Positions 1 through 8,379 are shown, counted from the first letter of the stretch. The stretch is 40,785 nt of DNA from JAVVXB01 sp036651815 (GCA_036651815.1 JAVVXB010000027.1:1-40785), one strand, 5' to 3'. Notes: generated from the sequence alone by a model not told the origin. Translations and numbers: made by a program.

Positions 1-1362
1 ATGCTACTGGTTTTTCTCTGCTGTGCGGCGGGACGTTTTTCCGACAGTCAACAGCCGGAAATCCGCAATCTCGACCGCATTCCGACCGATCTATATCTGC
101 TTTTCGGTCTTGGCGTTATCACACTCGTCTTATGTTCCGGTATGGCTGTTAACGACCTTGTTGGCTTCCCCTATAAGGTGCTATTGATCTGCTTGTGCGC
201 GGGCTGCTGCATCGCGATTTGTACAGCGCTGCTCTGCTCGCTGTCTGCGCGCATCAAGACACGCACGCTGTTGAAGAATACGATCCTTTGGCGCATACTC
301 CGGCTGGTCGGTCGTCTCTTTCGCTGGACGTTTCATGGGATTACTGTGTTTTTTCGAAGCTTACCAATACTTTGGAAAACCATTGTGGCGGTTGTTATTT
401 TTGCGATTTTAAACCTGATCTTGATGATTACCGCCTACGACGGCTCCCTATTCAGCGCGTTTCTGCTGCTGCTGTTCAACGGCGCCGTATTTGTAGCACT
501 CTGCTGGATCTCCTTGCAACTGAATCTGCTGAAAAAAGGTGGAGAAGCGCTCGCTGCGGGCGATACTGCGCACCGGATCAACACAGCAAAAATGTACTGG
601 GAATTCAAACGCCATGCGGAGAATCTCAACAGTATTCAGTCCGGCATGAGCCGTGCCATCGAGGAACGTTTAAAGAGCGAACGCATGAAAACCGATTTGA
701 TTACCAATGTTTCTCATGATTTAAAAACACCGCTCACTTCCATCGTAAACTATGTGGATCTTCTGAAGAAAGAGGAGCCCCTCAGCAGCCAAGCGGCTGA
801 ATATGTGGCGGTATTGGATCGTCAGGCACAGAAACTCAAAAAACTGACGGAGGATCTGGTGGAGGCCAGCAAGGCCAGCAGCGGCGCAATGCCGGTCAAT
901 CTGGTTTCCACAAACCTGCAGGAGCTGCTCAACCAGAGCCTTGCCGAATATACCGTGAAGTTCGCCGCAGCAAACCTGACACCGATAATGAACCTGCCGG
1001 ACGAACCGGTGCATATTTTGGCCGATGGTCGGCTGATCTGGCGGGTGTTTGACAACCTTCTTGGCAACGCGGCCAAATACGCCATGCCAGGAACGCGGAT
1101 CTACATCGATATTTCCGCCAACGGTGAAACGGTGAGCGTCACCTTTAAGAATGTCTCCCATGAAGCGCTCAATATTTCAGCAGACGAGCTTCAGGAGCGA
1201 TTTGTACGCGGCGATGCCGCCCGCGCATCCGAAGGTAGCGGATTAGGTCTGACCATCGCCCGGGATTTGACCGTGTTGCAACACGGTATACTGCTGCTGA
1301 GCATCGACGGCGACCTGTTCTCCGCCAGCGTGCGAATGCCGCTGATATCCGATAAGCATTGA
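1..1362 (+). CDS. Sensor histidine kinase, C-terminal part (5' end cut by window)
   Basis: Membrane sensor kinase of a two-component system; it would autophosphorylate on a histidine and pass phosphate to a response regulator that is not in the window. The visible 453 residues hold about four hydrophobic segments (near residues 33-51, 59-82, 122-144 and 149-172), a HAMP-like linker, then the H-box with SHDLKTPLTS (phospho-acceptor H239), an N-box (D351, N352, N356) and the ATP-lid glycine motif GSGLGL at 412-417. The frame is open at base 1. The ATG there is probably internal, because kinases of this type normally carry more membrane sequence in front, so the gene is treated as truncated at the window edge. 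The cognate regulator is expected upstream. The ligand cannot be told from sequence. Confidence 0.9.
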   Translation: MLLVFLCCAAGRFSDSQQPEIRNLDRIPTDLYLLFGLGVITLVLCSGMAVNDLVGFPYKVLLICLCAGCCIAICTALLCSLSARIKTRTLLKNTILWRILRLVGRLFRWTFHGITVFFRSLPILWKTIVAVVIFAILNLILMITAYDGSLFSAFLLLLFNGAVFVALCWISLQLNLLKKGGEALAAGDTAHRINTAKMYWEFKRHAENLNSIQSGMSRAIEERLKSERMKTDLITNVSHDLKTPLTSIVNYVDLLKKEEPLSSQAAEYVAVLDRQAQKLKKLTEDLVEASKASSGAMPVNLVSTNLQELLNQSLAEYTVKFAAANLTPIMNLPDEPVHILADGRLIWRVFDNLLGNAAKYAMPGTRIYIDISANGETVSVTFKNVSHEALNISADELQERFVRGDAARASEGSGLGLTIARDLTVLQHGILLLSIDGDLFSASVRMPLISDKH

Positions 1363-1587
1363 TATCTATGCCGCAAACACCGTTTTGGTTCGCGGTACAA
1401 AATGCGCTGCTCCTTGCGCGACAGCAAAAACCCGATGCCCCCAAGCAATCTTTGCTGCCGACAGCAACCCGCGCAGGAGCACCGCTTAGATAGGTTGGTC
1501 CAATCTGCAAATGAATCCGCCGAAGTCTGGATAGATCGGATAAGAGCTGCGATTTCGAACAATTCGAAGGCCTATTTTCACAAGCGA

Positions 1588-1623
1588 ACGTCGCCGACAG
1601 CAATGCCGGCGGCGTCTTTTTTT
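1588..1623 (+). terminator. Rho-independent terminator
   Basis: An arm at 1588-1596 pairs with 1607-1615 (nine pairs including one G-T wobble) around a ten-base loop, followed by seven T residues at 1617-1623. It probably ends the transcript of the histidine kinase operon about 230 bases after its stop codon. Confidence 0.75.
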
Positions 1624-1674
1624 GTGTCCACAATGATTTGGCAGGGATAACGTCATTTCTGCAAACGATCCTAT

Positions 1675-1703
1675 TTGCTAAAGACTGTCATTTCGTATAT
1701 ACT
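1675..1703 (+). promoter_or_regulatory. Putative sigma-A promoter of the dehydratase gene
   Basis: TTGCTA (1675-1680) and TATACT (1698-1703) are 17 bases apart, close to the sigma-A consensus. A start near 1710 would leave a leader of about 330 bases before the coding region at 2038. Confidence 0.5.
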
Positions 1704-2037
1704 AAATAGGTTCATACAAGCATATTGTAATGTTTTAGGAGCCACCGGCATTGAAGTTAACCACTCCGATACAAAGCTGGTGCTCGCGTTGACAAGAAAG
1801 TTCTGTACGGGATAACGGGTTCGATGACCATCAGCAACCGCTTGATGATCACGGCCGTCCGATGCCTTTGCCGTTACGGTAGACGACAATGCGTTTTTTA
1901 GACAAACGTCCCTGTTAACCTGGTCGATATCGGCAGACAAGAGGCTTTTTTAAAAAAAAGCCAGGGACACGTAGTGCGACCGCGCCCAACTCCGGGTGAG
2001 ATGGGAAAGCGAAGACGCGCCTTGGAGGAATGGATAG

Positions 2038-3093
2038 ATGACACTCACGGAGTTTTACAATGGTAAGTATGTTTTGATCACGGGACACACCGGTTTTATG
2101 GGTGCCTGGCTTACGCATCTGCTCAAAGGGTTTGGGGCACATGTGACGGGATACGCCCTGCTACCCCCCACATCGCCAAGCTTATATGAAATAGCCCGGG
2201 TAGGCGAAGGAATGACCTCCGTCACCGGAGACGTACGGGATTCCGATCATCTGGCGGCAGCTTTTTCTGGCGCGCAGCCGGAGATTGTATTTCACCTCGC
2301 CGCCCAGCCGCTTGTGCGGGATTCCTATCAAGCGCCTGCCTACACCTACGAAACAAACGTCATTGGTACCGTTCAGGTATTGGAGTGCATCCGCCAGAGT
2401 GATTCCGTCCGTTCCTTCGTCAACGTGACCACCGACAAGGTGTATCAGCATTTTGAATCGAGCCGCGGATATGTGGAAAACGATCCGCTCTGCGGCTACG
2501 ATCCTTACAGCAACAGCAAATCCTGTGCAGAGTTAGTTACTGCCTGCTATCAAAATGCTTTTTTCAACGATGGACGCGTGGCAATTTCCACTGCTCGCAC
2601 CGGTAGCGTTATCGGCGGCGGTGATTTCGCAAAAGACCGCATACTGCCCGATTACATCCGCGCTGCAGAGAAGCACACACCGATTCTTGTGCGCAGTCCG
2701 CGCGCCGTAAGTCCCTATCAGCATGTGTTGGAACCGCTGTTTGCATATTTGCTCATTGCTATGCGGCAGTATGAAACCGGGGCGATTGCCGGCGGTTACA
2801 ACATTGGGCCAAATCGGGAAGATATCATGGAAACTGGCGAACTGACCACTTTTTTTTGTGAAGCTTGGGGGAACGATGCAAGCTGGTTGGCTCGTCCGGA
2901 TGATGGCCCTTGCGAGGGCAGCACGGTGCGCCTTGATTGCACCAAAATTCGCGATGCCTTGGGGTGGCAGCCGGTCTGGAACATCCGCACCGCCATTCAA
3001 AAAACCATCGAATGGGAGAAGGCATACCGAAACGGTCTCGATATTCGCACTGTTATGGACCAGCAAGCTACAGAATATCAAAAATCGCTGTAA
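2038..3093 (+). CDS. rfbG: CDP-glucose 4,6-dehydratase
   Basis: An extended short-chain dehydrogenase that converts CDP-D-glucose to CDP-4-keto-6-deoxy-D-glucose, the first committed step to CDP-linked 3,6-dideoxy and related sugars used in surface polysaccharides; cytosolic and NAD-dependent. The 351 residues match the family's usual length. The nucleotide-binding motif GHTGFMGAW lies at residues 16-24, NVTTDKVYQ near 129-137, and the catalytic YSNSK at 157-161, followed by the family block TARTGSVIGGGDFAKDR. GGAGG at 2024-2028 sets the start nine bases downstream. Oddly it stands alone: the usual partners (rfbF cytidylyltransferase, rfbH dehydrase, glycosyltransferases) are not in the window, and the next gene is an unrelated kinase. 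The family call is firm; the final sugar product cannot be inferred. Confidence 0.92.
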   Translation: MTLTEFYNGKYVLITGHTGFMGAWLTHLLKGFGAHVTGYALLPPTSPSLYEIARVGEGMTSVTGDVRDSDHLAAAFSGAQPEIVFHLAAQPLVRDSYQAPAYTYETNVIGTVQVLECIRQSDSVRSFVNVTTDKVYQHFESSRGYVENDPLCGYDPYSNSKSCAELVTACYQNAFFNDGRVAISTARTGSVIGGGDFAKDRILPDYIRAAEKHTPILVRSPRAVSPYQHVLEPLFAYLLIAMRQYETGAIAGGYNIGPNREDIMETGELTTFFCEAWGNDASWLARPDDGPCEGSTVRLDCTKIRDALGWQPVWNIRTAIQKTIEWEKAYRNGLDIRTVMDQQATEYQKSL

Positions 3094-3233
3094 CCTGCGC
3101 GCCGTGAGCCACACGCTATGATATTTCCGCGCAGACATGGGCCATCTCACGATATGCTATCCAAGCCCGGATGACGACGAGTCAGCCCGGGACAATCATC
3201 TCAAGATCCTTATTTTCAGGAGGTTTATCCCGT

Positions 3234-4946
3234 ATGCAATTGACCATTGATGGACAAGAGATTGCGGCCCAGAGTGGCGAATCTCTATTGGATCTGATTC
3301 AAAAGCTCGGGTTGGATACCGCAGATCTGCGTACCCGTCCGCTTGCTGCGAATATCGCCGGCGAAACTTTTACGCTCAACTATATTCCCGTGCGCGAACA
3401 AAACGCAAAACCGACCCAGCGGGTTACATTACGCCGCGCTATGCGCGCTGCCAACGGAAAAGTTACACTGCTGCGTTACGACAGTGCCCGCGGGCGCCGC
3501 GTATATGAGCGATCAATGCTATTTGTGTTTCTGCTTGCCATGCGCAACCTGTTTCCCCAGACACGCGTGCATATCTGCTATGCTGTCGGCGCCGGCCTAT
3601 ATGCAAAGCTCGATGCAAGCGTCCAACTTCAGCAAGCCGATATCGCACGCATCAAAAAACAGATGCAGATGATTGTAGATGCGAACTATATGCTCGAACG
3701 AAAGCGCCTCGACATCGACGATGCAGTTGATTTCTTTACCTTCGATGGGCAAACGGATAAGGTTCGGCTGCTTGAGTGGCGGCAGTTCACCTATTTTGAT
3801 GTCTATCGTCACGAGGATTATGTGGACTATTTTTACGGAGAAATGGCGCCCTCCACAGGTTACGTTTCCACCTTTGATCTTCAGGCCGAGTCGCCCGGAT
3901 TATTTCTCATCCGCCCGAGTGACGAGAACCCCAATGTGCCAGCCAAAGCCATCCATATGCCGCGCCTAACCGCTGTATTCAGCGAAAGTGAAGAATGGGC
4001 CAAGCTCATGCATTGTAACACCGTGGCCGATCTGAACGACATGGTTCTCTCCGGCAACGTCCGCACACTGATCCGTGTCAACGAGGCGCTACATGAAAAG
4101 CGCTTTGCCTCGCTGGCCGATGAAATCATCCATCGCGGCACACGCGCAGTGTTGATTGCCGGGCCGTCCAGCTCCGGCAAAACCACCAGCGCCAACCGTC
4201 TCTGCACGCAGCTGCGCGTACATGGCAAGAGTCCCGTACTCCTCTCTCTGGATGATTATTACATCGATCGAGATCAAATTCGACCCGACGAAACGGGCGA
4301 AATTGATCTCGAACACATCAACACAATTGACACCGACATGTTCCGTGATCATCTGACACGGCTCATCAATGGTGAGGAGGTAGAGATTCCACGCTTTGAT
4401 TTTATGAAACAAAAGCGCGTGATGGATGGTCACATCCTGAAAATTGACGAAGACACCCCTCTGGTGATTGAAGGATTGCACGGTCTCAACCCGATGCTCA
4501 TGCCGGATTCCGTTGACCATAAGCTGATCTTCCGGCTGTATGTCTCCGCGTTGACCACGTTGAATCTGGATGACCACAACCGGATTCCCACAACGCAGAT
4601 CCGTCAGCTTCGGCGCATGGTGCGCGATTATGAAACGCGCGGCGCTTCCATCGAAAAAACGCTCTCCATGTGGGACAGCGTGCGCCGCGGCGAAGATCGC
4701 TGGATCTTTCCCTTTCAGGAAACGGCTGACGCCATTTTCAACACGACGCTTGTGTATGAACCTGCCGTGCTGAAAAAACATATTTTCCCGTTGCTGACCG
4801 CTGTGCAGCCCGAAAGCCCCTACTATGATGAAGTTCACGCCATCGTGAAGTTTTTGAACTATTTTGTGGAAGCGAACGTGGAGGATGAAATTCCACCCAC
4901 CAGCATCCTTCGTGAATTCATCGGCGGCAATACCTTTTACCGATAA
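3234..4946 (+). CDS. TGS-domain nucleoside kinase (uridine kinase-like)
   Basis: A 570-residue fusion known in Clostridia as nucleoside kinase: an N-terminal TGS domain (about residues 1-65), a ThrRS-like second domain (about 70-210), then a uridine kinase/phosphoribulokinase-type P-loop domain with GPSSSGKT at 310-317. The kinase domain suggests ATP-dependent phosphorylation of a nucleoside such as uridine, but the role of the tRNA-synthetase-like front half is not established. The open frame reaches back to 3171, but AGGAGG at 3218-3223 places the start at the ATG at 3234, which also puts the TGS domain right at the N-terminus. It is a single gene between the dehydratase and the M15 peptidase gene. 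A perfect hairpin follows its stop codon. Confidence 0.87.
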   Translation: MQLTIDGQEIAAQSGESLLDLIQKLGLDTADLRTRPLAANIAGETFTLNYIPVREQNAKPTQRVTLRRAMRAANGKVTLLRYDSARGRRVYERSMLFVFLLAMRNLFPQTRVHICYAVGAGLYAKLDASVQLQQADIARIKKQMQMIVDANYMLERKRLDIDDAVDFFTFDGQTDKVRLLEWRQFTYFDVYRHEDYVDYFYGEMAPSTGYVSTFDLQAESPGLFLIRPSDENPNVPAKAIHMPRLTAVFSESEEWAKLMHCNTVADLNDMVLSGNVRTLIRVNEALHEKRFASLADEIIHRGTRAVLIAGPSSSGKTTSANRLCTQLRVHGKSPVLLSLDDYYIDRDQIRPDETGEIDLEHINTIDTDMFRDHLTRLINGEEVEIPRFDFMKQKRVMDGHILKIDEDTPLVIEGLHGLNPMLMPDSVDHKLIFRLYVSALTTLNLDDHNRIPTTQIRQLRRMVRDYETRGASIEKTLSMWDSVRRGEDRWIFPFQETADAIFNTTLVYEPAVLKKHIFPLLTAVQPESPYYDEVHAIVKFLNYFVEANVEDEIPPTSILREFIGGNTFYR

Positions 4947-4948
4947 AA

Positions 4949-4973
4949 GTAGTATTTTGTCAAAAAATACTAC
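4949..4973. terminator. Perfect hairpin after the nucleoside kinase gene
   Basis: Ten-base arms at 4949-4958 and 4964-4973 (GTAGTATTTT against AAAATACTAC) enclose a five-base loop three bases after the stop codon. No clean T-run follows (CATTTCTTCC), so it may be a weak terminator or an mRNA end-stabilising stem. Confidence 0.5.
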
Positions 4974-5020
4974 CATTTCTTCCATGTTCTATGCTATCAT
5001 GGCGGCACGGAGGGTCTATG

Positions 5021-6634
5021 ATGTCAAATAAACGTATTTTTTTATTGATGTTTCTTACACTCGTCTTATTGACGAGTGTATTTTATGCCAGCTTTGCGGC
5101 AGATCAGGGCATGGAAGAGGGTGAGCAGGCAAACGTAGCCGCCGAAACTCCTGCACCCGCTCTACAGCCCATCGAAGGCATCCTAGAGCAGGCAAGCGCA
5201 GCCAACGCCGCCGTATTGTACCGGGGCGGCAGTCTGAGCAGTGCGTTTGCACACTGGGAAACATGCTACGGACACGCGCCAAAAGTCCACAAGCTGAATA
5301 AGACTGTTACTGCAATGCTACGCAGCGTTGTCGGCCGCACGGACGATGCTGTGCCCATCGGTCGCACCGGCATTCGATTGAAAGAATGCTTCGAAGTACC
5401 GATGCCCGTTAAGGACGAAATCTTGCAGAAAGATTTGGACTACAATCTGCACGGCACCATCTATACTGACAGTCCGTTGCTTTCTGTCGCAGCCGAATTT
5501 GCGCCCAGGGGCGACGGAAAAGGTGTTTTCGCAATGGTGACATTTGATCCTGCCGCCAATGTACGCGCCTATTCCCTTGTCTCCAATTTTGAGCCGCTCG
5601 AAGGGAACTCCCTTGACCGCCTCATCGATGTTTCCGGTCTCTCCGCGGGACGCTATACCTTTACGCTGTCGGCCGCCACGAGCGCGCAGAGCAAACCGAT
5701 TACGCTATACACCGTCGACGTGAAGGTGGAGCGAGTGTTCCCGTATCAGTTAACCCAAAATAAGTTTGATGATAACTATTCCGAGGCGCTCTCGTTCTTT
5801 CACGGTGACACATCGAAATTCATGTTTACCTATTCGTTTCGCAACGCGCGCAATCTCTCCACGCAGACCACTTGGCGGGAAGCCAACTTGGTGGAGACCA
5901 GTCTTGGCCGAGTCCACGTCATGGCGGCACCTTATTTCGAAAAGGCGAATGAATATATCGAAAACACTTATATCTGCATTTCCGTGCAACGACAAAACGG
6001 CGAGATCCGCGAGGGAAAAGTGATTCCGCTTAAAAATATTATGCAGAACTGCAGTCCTTATGTTCCCCGATTTCAGTCTAATATGGAGTATGTCAGCCAC
6101 CACACGCTTGGCACCGCAGCGGATGTTAACGACCATATGTACCCGAATTTTAACATTATCACAAACCATGAGCTGATTGGTAACGAAGTGAAAAGCTGCC
6201 TTGAATATCGAGGAATCAAGGTGAATGATCAGGGGCAGCAATACTATGATTTTTTCTATACCGGAACCTATAAGGCTTATTTTAACCGCGTGCCGAAAAC
6301 GCTGCTGAACTATCTGCTGTACGAGCTTGCTTTTTACCGTGCGGGTTTTCAATGGGGCTATTACTACGAAACGGCTTGTGACGCCATGCACTTTATGCTC
6401 TCCGAAAATGATTATAATAAGCACATAGATTCGGAGGTTGGCCTGCGTAAAATTTATTCCTATATTGATGATTTGCCCCAAGGCGTTCGGACCACCGAGG
6501 AAGCGCTCGCCCTATCCGTTTCTGCCGCACCCCCTACGAACGCCGCTCTTTCGCCGGAATCCGCTGCGGTCGACGCCGCACCAATGCCAACACCGGATGT
6601 TTTAATACGGGTGCCGCAGGATGATGCAGGATGA
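5021..6634 (+). CDS. Secreted protein with C-terminal M15-type D-alanyl-D-alanine peptidase domain
   Basis: An exported protein of 537 residues. The first 30 residues form a signal peptide (charged MSNKR, hydrophobic core, likely cleavage after ASFA). A long N-terminal half has no domain I recognise, with a possible beta-rich Ig-like stretch near 170-240. The C-terminal part carries the M15 peptidase (VanY-type) signature: SHHTLGTAAD at 359-368, fitting SxHxxGxAxD with zinc ligands H361 and D368, and DAMHF at 454-458, fitting the second motif with D454 as probable general base and H457 as third ligand. This points to a zinc D,D-carboxypeptidase or endopeptidase acting on peptidoglycan stem peptides. 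The last ~50 residues are Ala/Pro-rich. GGAGGG at 5009-5014 fits the ATG at 5021 best; 5018 and 4991 are alternatives. The motifs are read by eye, so enzymatic activity is an inference. Confidence 0.75.
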   Translation: MSNKRIFLLMFLTLVLLTSVFYASFAADQGMEEGEQANVAAETPAPALQPIEGILEQASAANAAVLYRGGSLSSAFAHWETCYGHAPKVHKLNKTVTAMLRSVVGRTDDAVPIGRTGIRLKECFEVPMPVKDEILQKDLDYNLHGTIYTDSPLLSVAAEFAPRGDGKGVFAMVTFDPAANVRAYSLVSNFEPLEGNSLDRLIDVSGLSAGRYTFTLSAATSAQSKPITLYTVDVKVERVFPYQLTQNKFDDNYSEALSFFHGDTSKFMFTYSFRNARNLSTQTTWREANLVETSLGRVHVMAAPYFEKANEYIENTYICISVQRQNGEIREGKVIPLKNIMQNCSPYVPRFQSNMEYVSHHTLGTAADVNDHMYPNFNIITNHELIGNEVKSCLEYRGIKVNDQGQQYYDFFYTGTYKAYFNRVPKTLLNYLLYELAFYRAGFQWGYYYETACDAMHFMLSENDYNKHIDSEVGLRKIYSYIDDLPQGVRTTEEALALSVSAAPPTNAALSPESAAVDAAPMPTPDVLIRVPQDDAG

Positions 6635-6675
6635 GCCACATCCTCTTCGCTCACGATTTGGTTTGATAAATCATA

Positions 6676-6788
6676 AAGGCTCCGCAGTATCTTGGTTCCA
6701 CCCCAACGTGTTGCAAACCGTCCGAATGTAATACGGTTGAATCCTTGGGATACAGGAAATTTTGCACTGCAGAGCCTTCTATGTACAA
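6676..6788. repeat. Imperfect inverted repeat with nested stems between convergent genes
   Basis: Outer arms 6676-6687 and 6777-6788 pair as AAGGCT-cc-GCAG against CTGC-ag-AGCCTT. Inside lie GTATC (6687-6691) with GATAC (6749-6753) and AACCGT (6716-6721) with ACGGTT (6733-6738). The roughly 113-base element sits between the stop codons of two convergent genes. It could be a folded RNA, a bidirectional termination region or a small mobile repeat; no second copy was noticed in the window. Confidence 0.45.
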
Positions 6789-6815
6789 TTTTATGATGTT
6801 TTTGTTGTCAACCCG

Positions 6816-7559
6816 TCAGCCCTTGGCTTTTACAGGCTTATTGCAATACTGGGTAATCATATCAGAAGCCCAGCCGCGGTTGTTTCTGAGGGAGAAAAAG
6901 CCGGCAATGGACGCACCCAGCGCACCGAGCACATCTACGATGATATCCTTCATCGTATCACCCAGCGCCGCGTGCCCAATCAACAGCGTACCATCCGCAA
7001 GACGGAATTTCTGCATGTTGAGACCTAGAATTGCGTCAAATGAAAACTCATAGATCTCCCACAGCGTGCCGATCGTCGATGCAAAGCAGAAAGCGAATAA
7101 AGCTACAAAGAGGGGCGGTAGGCTGATTGCCGTATGTTCGTCCCGGCTGAGCGTTGCCACGACAATGAACCCAAAGGCACCGGCCATGACGCTGCTGAAC
7201 GTATGCAGAATCGTATCCCAATGAGGTACCAAATAGTAAAAGTCGCGCACCTCGCCGAGGAAAATTGCGCAGTATAAAAACAAAATATACATCAGGTAAA
7301 GCGCCGTTGGCAATTCGAATTTAAACCGTTTTTGCAAGAACGATGGCAAATGTATGACCACAACCCCCAACACGCATTCGAGCAACATCAGCAAATAGTC
7401 CGCCTTGGAACGAACGTCTGCCGATTCTGCAGGAACGCTGTCCGACATAATGATCCTGAGAATCAAAAATACGATGGGGATGATGAAGCTAAATAATACG
7501 CTGAGATAAATGATGCGAGCGATTTTTTCCGATTTGTCGGCTGTTTTTTTTCTGATCAT
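6816..7559 (-). CDS. DUF2238-type integral membrane protein
   Basis: A 247-residue membrane protein with about six hydrophobic segments. It carries the conserved blocks of the DUF2238 (YjdF-like) family: HWDTILHTFSSVMAG, then TIGTLWEIYEFSFD, then GDTMKDIIVDVLGALG. These polar residues (H, D, E, D, T, D) inside predicted helices suggest a binding site or catalytic site within the membrane, but the function of the family is not known to me. The open frame runs to 7658, but a strong promoter at 7649-7677 overlaps that region and GGGGAGG stands 11 bases before the ATG at 7559, which is therefore chosen. It is single and convergent with the M15 peptidase gene. Confidence 0.8.
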   Translation of the reverse strand: MIRKKTADKSEKIARIIYLSVLFSFIIPIVFLILRIIMSDSVPAESADVRSKADYLLMLLECVLGVVVIHLPSFLQKRFKFELPTALYLMYILFLYCAIFLGEVRDFYYLVPHWDTILHTFSSVMAGAFGFIVVATLSRDEHTAISLPPLFVALFAFCFASTIGTLWEIYEFSFDAILGLNMQKFRLADGTLLIGHAALGDTMKDIIVDVLGALGASIAGFFSLRNNRGWASDMITQYCNKPVKAKG

Positions 7560-7648
7560 AAAATAAGTAGCCTCCCCCTGCGCTGCTGAAAATATTTGCT
7601 TGTCCTTTTTCTTACGCCGCCAAATCGCCGCATTGAAACGTCGACAGA

Positions 7649-7677
7649 AATATATCATTTATTCCCGTTTGCGTCAA
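7649..7677 (-). promoter_or_regulatory. Sigma-A promoter of the DUF2238 gene
   Basis: On the minus strand TTGACG (7672-7677) and TATATT (7649-7654) are separated by 17 bases, and a TGA just before the -10 gives an extended -10 box. Transcription would start near 7642, leaving a leader of about 80 bases. Confidence 0.75.
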
Positions 7678-7871
7678 CCGTTTCCCTCCACCCTTCAGGG
7701 CATATTCATGAAAACGATTTACGCATTTTCGCGGCGTAGAGGCCATTGCATATGTTTCTGAAAATGTTGGTTGAGAAAATCGTCAAGCTTAGCACGTTCA
7801 ATCATTTATAATAGCGCACAAGCTTTTTCATGAGCATGCCCTCTGCTTTTGCGCTTCCTGCCGTTGCTGTA

Positions 7872-7902
7872 CGACAAGAAGCCGCACAACAAATGCGCGG
7901 CT
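7872..7902 (-). terminator. Terminator after the DUF1292 gene
   Basis: Arms 7894-7902 and 7880-7888 (AGCCGCGCA against TGTGCGGCT, one wobble) with a five-base loop, followed on the minus strand by TCTTGTCGT. The U-run is weak, but the position 30 bases after the stop codon fits. Confidence 0.55.
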
Positions 7903-7933
7903 CCCTCAATTTTGTATTATTCCATTTTTTTGT

Positions 7934-8299
7934 TTACTTGTCGCAGCCGCAGCCGCAGTCGCAGGAATGGGCTTGCTCATGCTCTCCGCCGCAATCATGG
8001 CAGTCGTCGCACTCACATTCGCATTCGTCGTCCATGGTTTCAAAGCGCTGTTCAACAATTGCAGAAAGCGCCTCCATCTTATCTTCGTCGGCCGGGAGGA
8101 ATTCTTCATATTCGCCATCGACAACGACTTTCATGATATACACTTCGGTCTCGCAGGATTCATCCTCGCATTCGGCGGCAGTCGGGTCAATTAGAACCGC
8201 GTATTCCTGTTCTTCATGATCAAAGTAATCGATTACTTCCAGTTCGAATTCATTGCCTTCATCATCGGAAAATGTGACGATATCCCGTTCTTCTTCCAT
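7934..8299 (-). CDS. DUF1292 family protein with Cys/His-rich C-terminal tail
   Basis: A small acidic cytosolic protein of 121 residues. Residues 1-90 match the DUF1292 (YrzB-like) family, with the opening IVTFSDDEGNEFELEV and the block EYAVLIDP. The last ~33 residues form an unusual acidic tail with nine cysteines and three histidines in CxC, CxxC and HxC-type arrangements, ending in CDCGCGCDK; typical family members stop before such a tail or have a shorter one. The tail looks able to bind zinc or another soft metal, which is inference. AAGGTGG precedes the ATG at 8299. It has its own promoter, divergent from the PAS-HTH regulator. Confidence 0.85.
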   Translation of the reverse strand: MEEERDIVTFSDDEGNEFELEVIDYFDHEEQEYAVLIDPTAAECEDESCETEVYIMKVVVDGEYEEFLPADEDKMEALSAIVEQRFETMDDECECECDDCHDCGGEHEQAHSCDCGCGCDK

Positions 8300-8333
8300 G
8301 TGTCCAGTCCACCTTTTCTAGCTTAATATATGT

Positions 8334-8362
8334 ATTCTATCCCATTTCTTTGAAATGTTCAA
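8334..8362 (-). promoter_or_regulatory. Sigma-A promoter of the DUF1292 gene
   Basis: On the minus strand TTGAAC (8357-8362) and TAGAAT (8334-8339) are 17 bases apart. The -35 box is half of a palindrome TTGAAATGTTCAA (8350-8362) shared with a plus-strand promoter. Confidence 0.65.
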
Positions 8363-8379
8363 CTGCAATATGCTATACT
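8350..8379 (+). promoter_or_regulatory. Possible divergent plus-strand promoter
   Basis: TTGAAA (8350-8355) and TATACT (8374-8379) are 18 bases apart. Its -35 box overlaps that of the minus-strand DUF1292 promoter, so the two would compete for polymerase. It could serve the regulator gene at 8507 as an upstream promoter. Confidence 0.4.

Larger units (their letters stand above)
1363..2037. other. Gene-free stretch with a terminator, a promoter and a long leader
   Basis: This 675-base gap has no convincing gene; the short frames in it lack ribosome binding sites and family resemblance. It holds a terminator hairpin near 1588-1623, a promoter-like pair near 1675-1703 and then about 330 bases of apparently untranslated leader before the dehydratase start at 2038. 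Near 1944-1963 a short inverted repeat (GGCTTTTTT facing AAAAAAGCC) would form an A/T-rich hairpin. I recognised no known riboswitch consensus. Confidence 0.5.
7560..7933. other. Gene-free stretch between two minus-strand genes
   Basis: This 374-base gap holds the promoter of the DUF2238 gene and the terminator of the DUF1292 gene. A 28-codon minus-strand frame at 7719-7805 is present but has no good ribosome binding site, so it is not called a gene. Confidence 0.5.

Noticed and set aside
1169..1633. Long minus-strand frames opposite the histidine kinase end
   Set aside because: They mirror codon structure of the real gene and lack start signals.
1402..1650. An 82-codon plus-strand frame after the histidine kinase
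   Set aside because: No ribosome binding site or family similarity, and it runs through a terminator hairpin.
7719..7805. A 28-codon minus-strand frame, preceded by a nine-codon frame with overlapping ATGA
   Set aside because: The longer frame has no Shine-Dalgarno of its own and no visible promoter; too little to call a gene.
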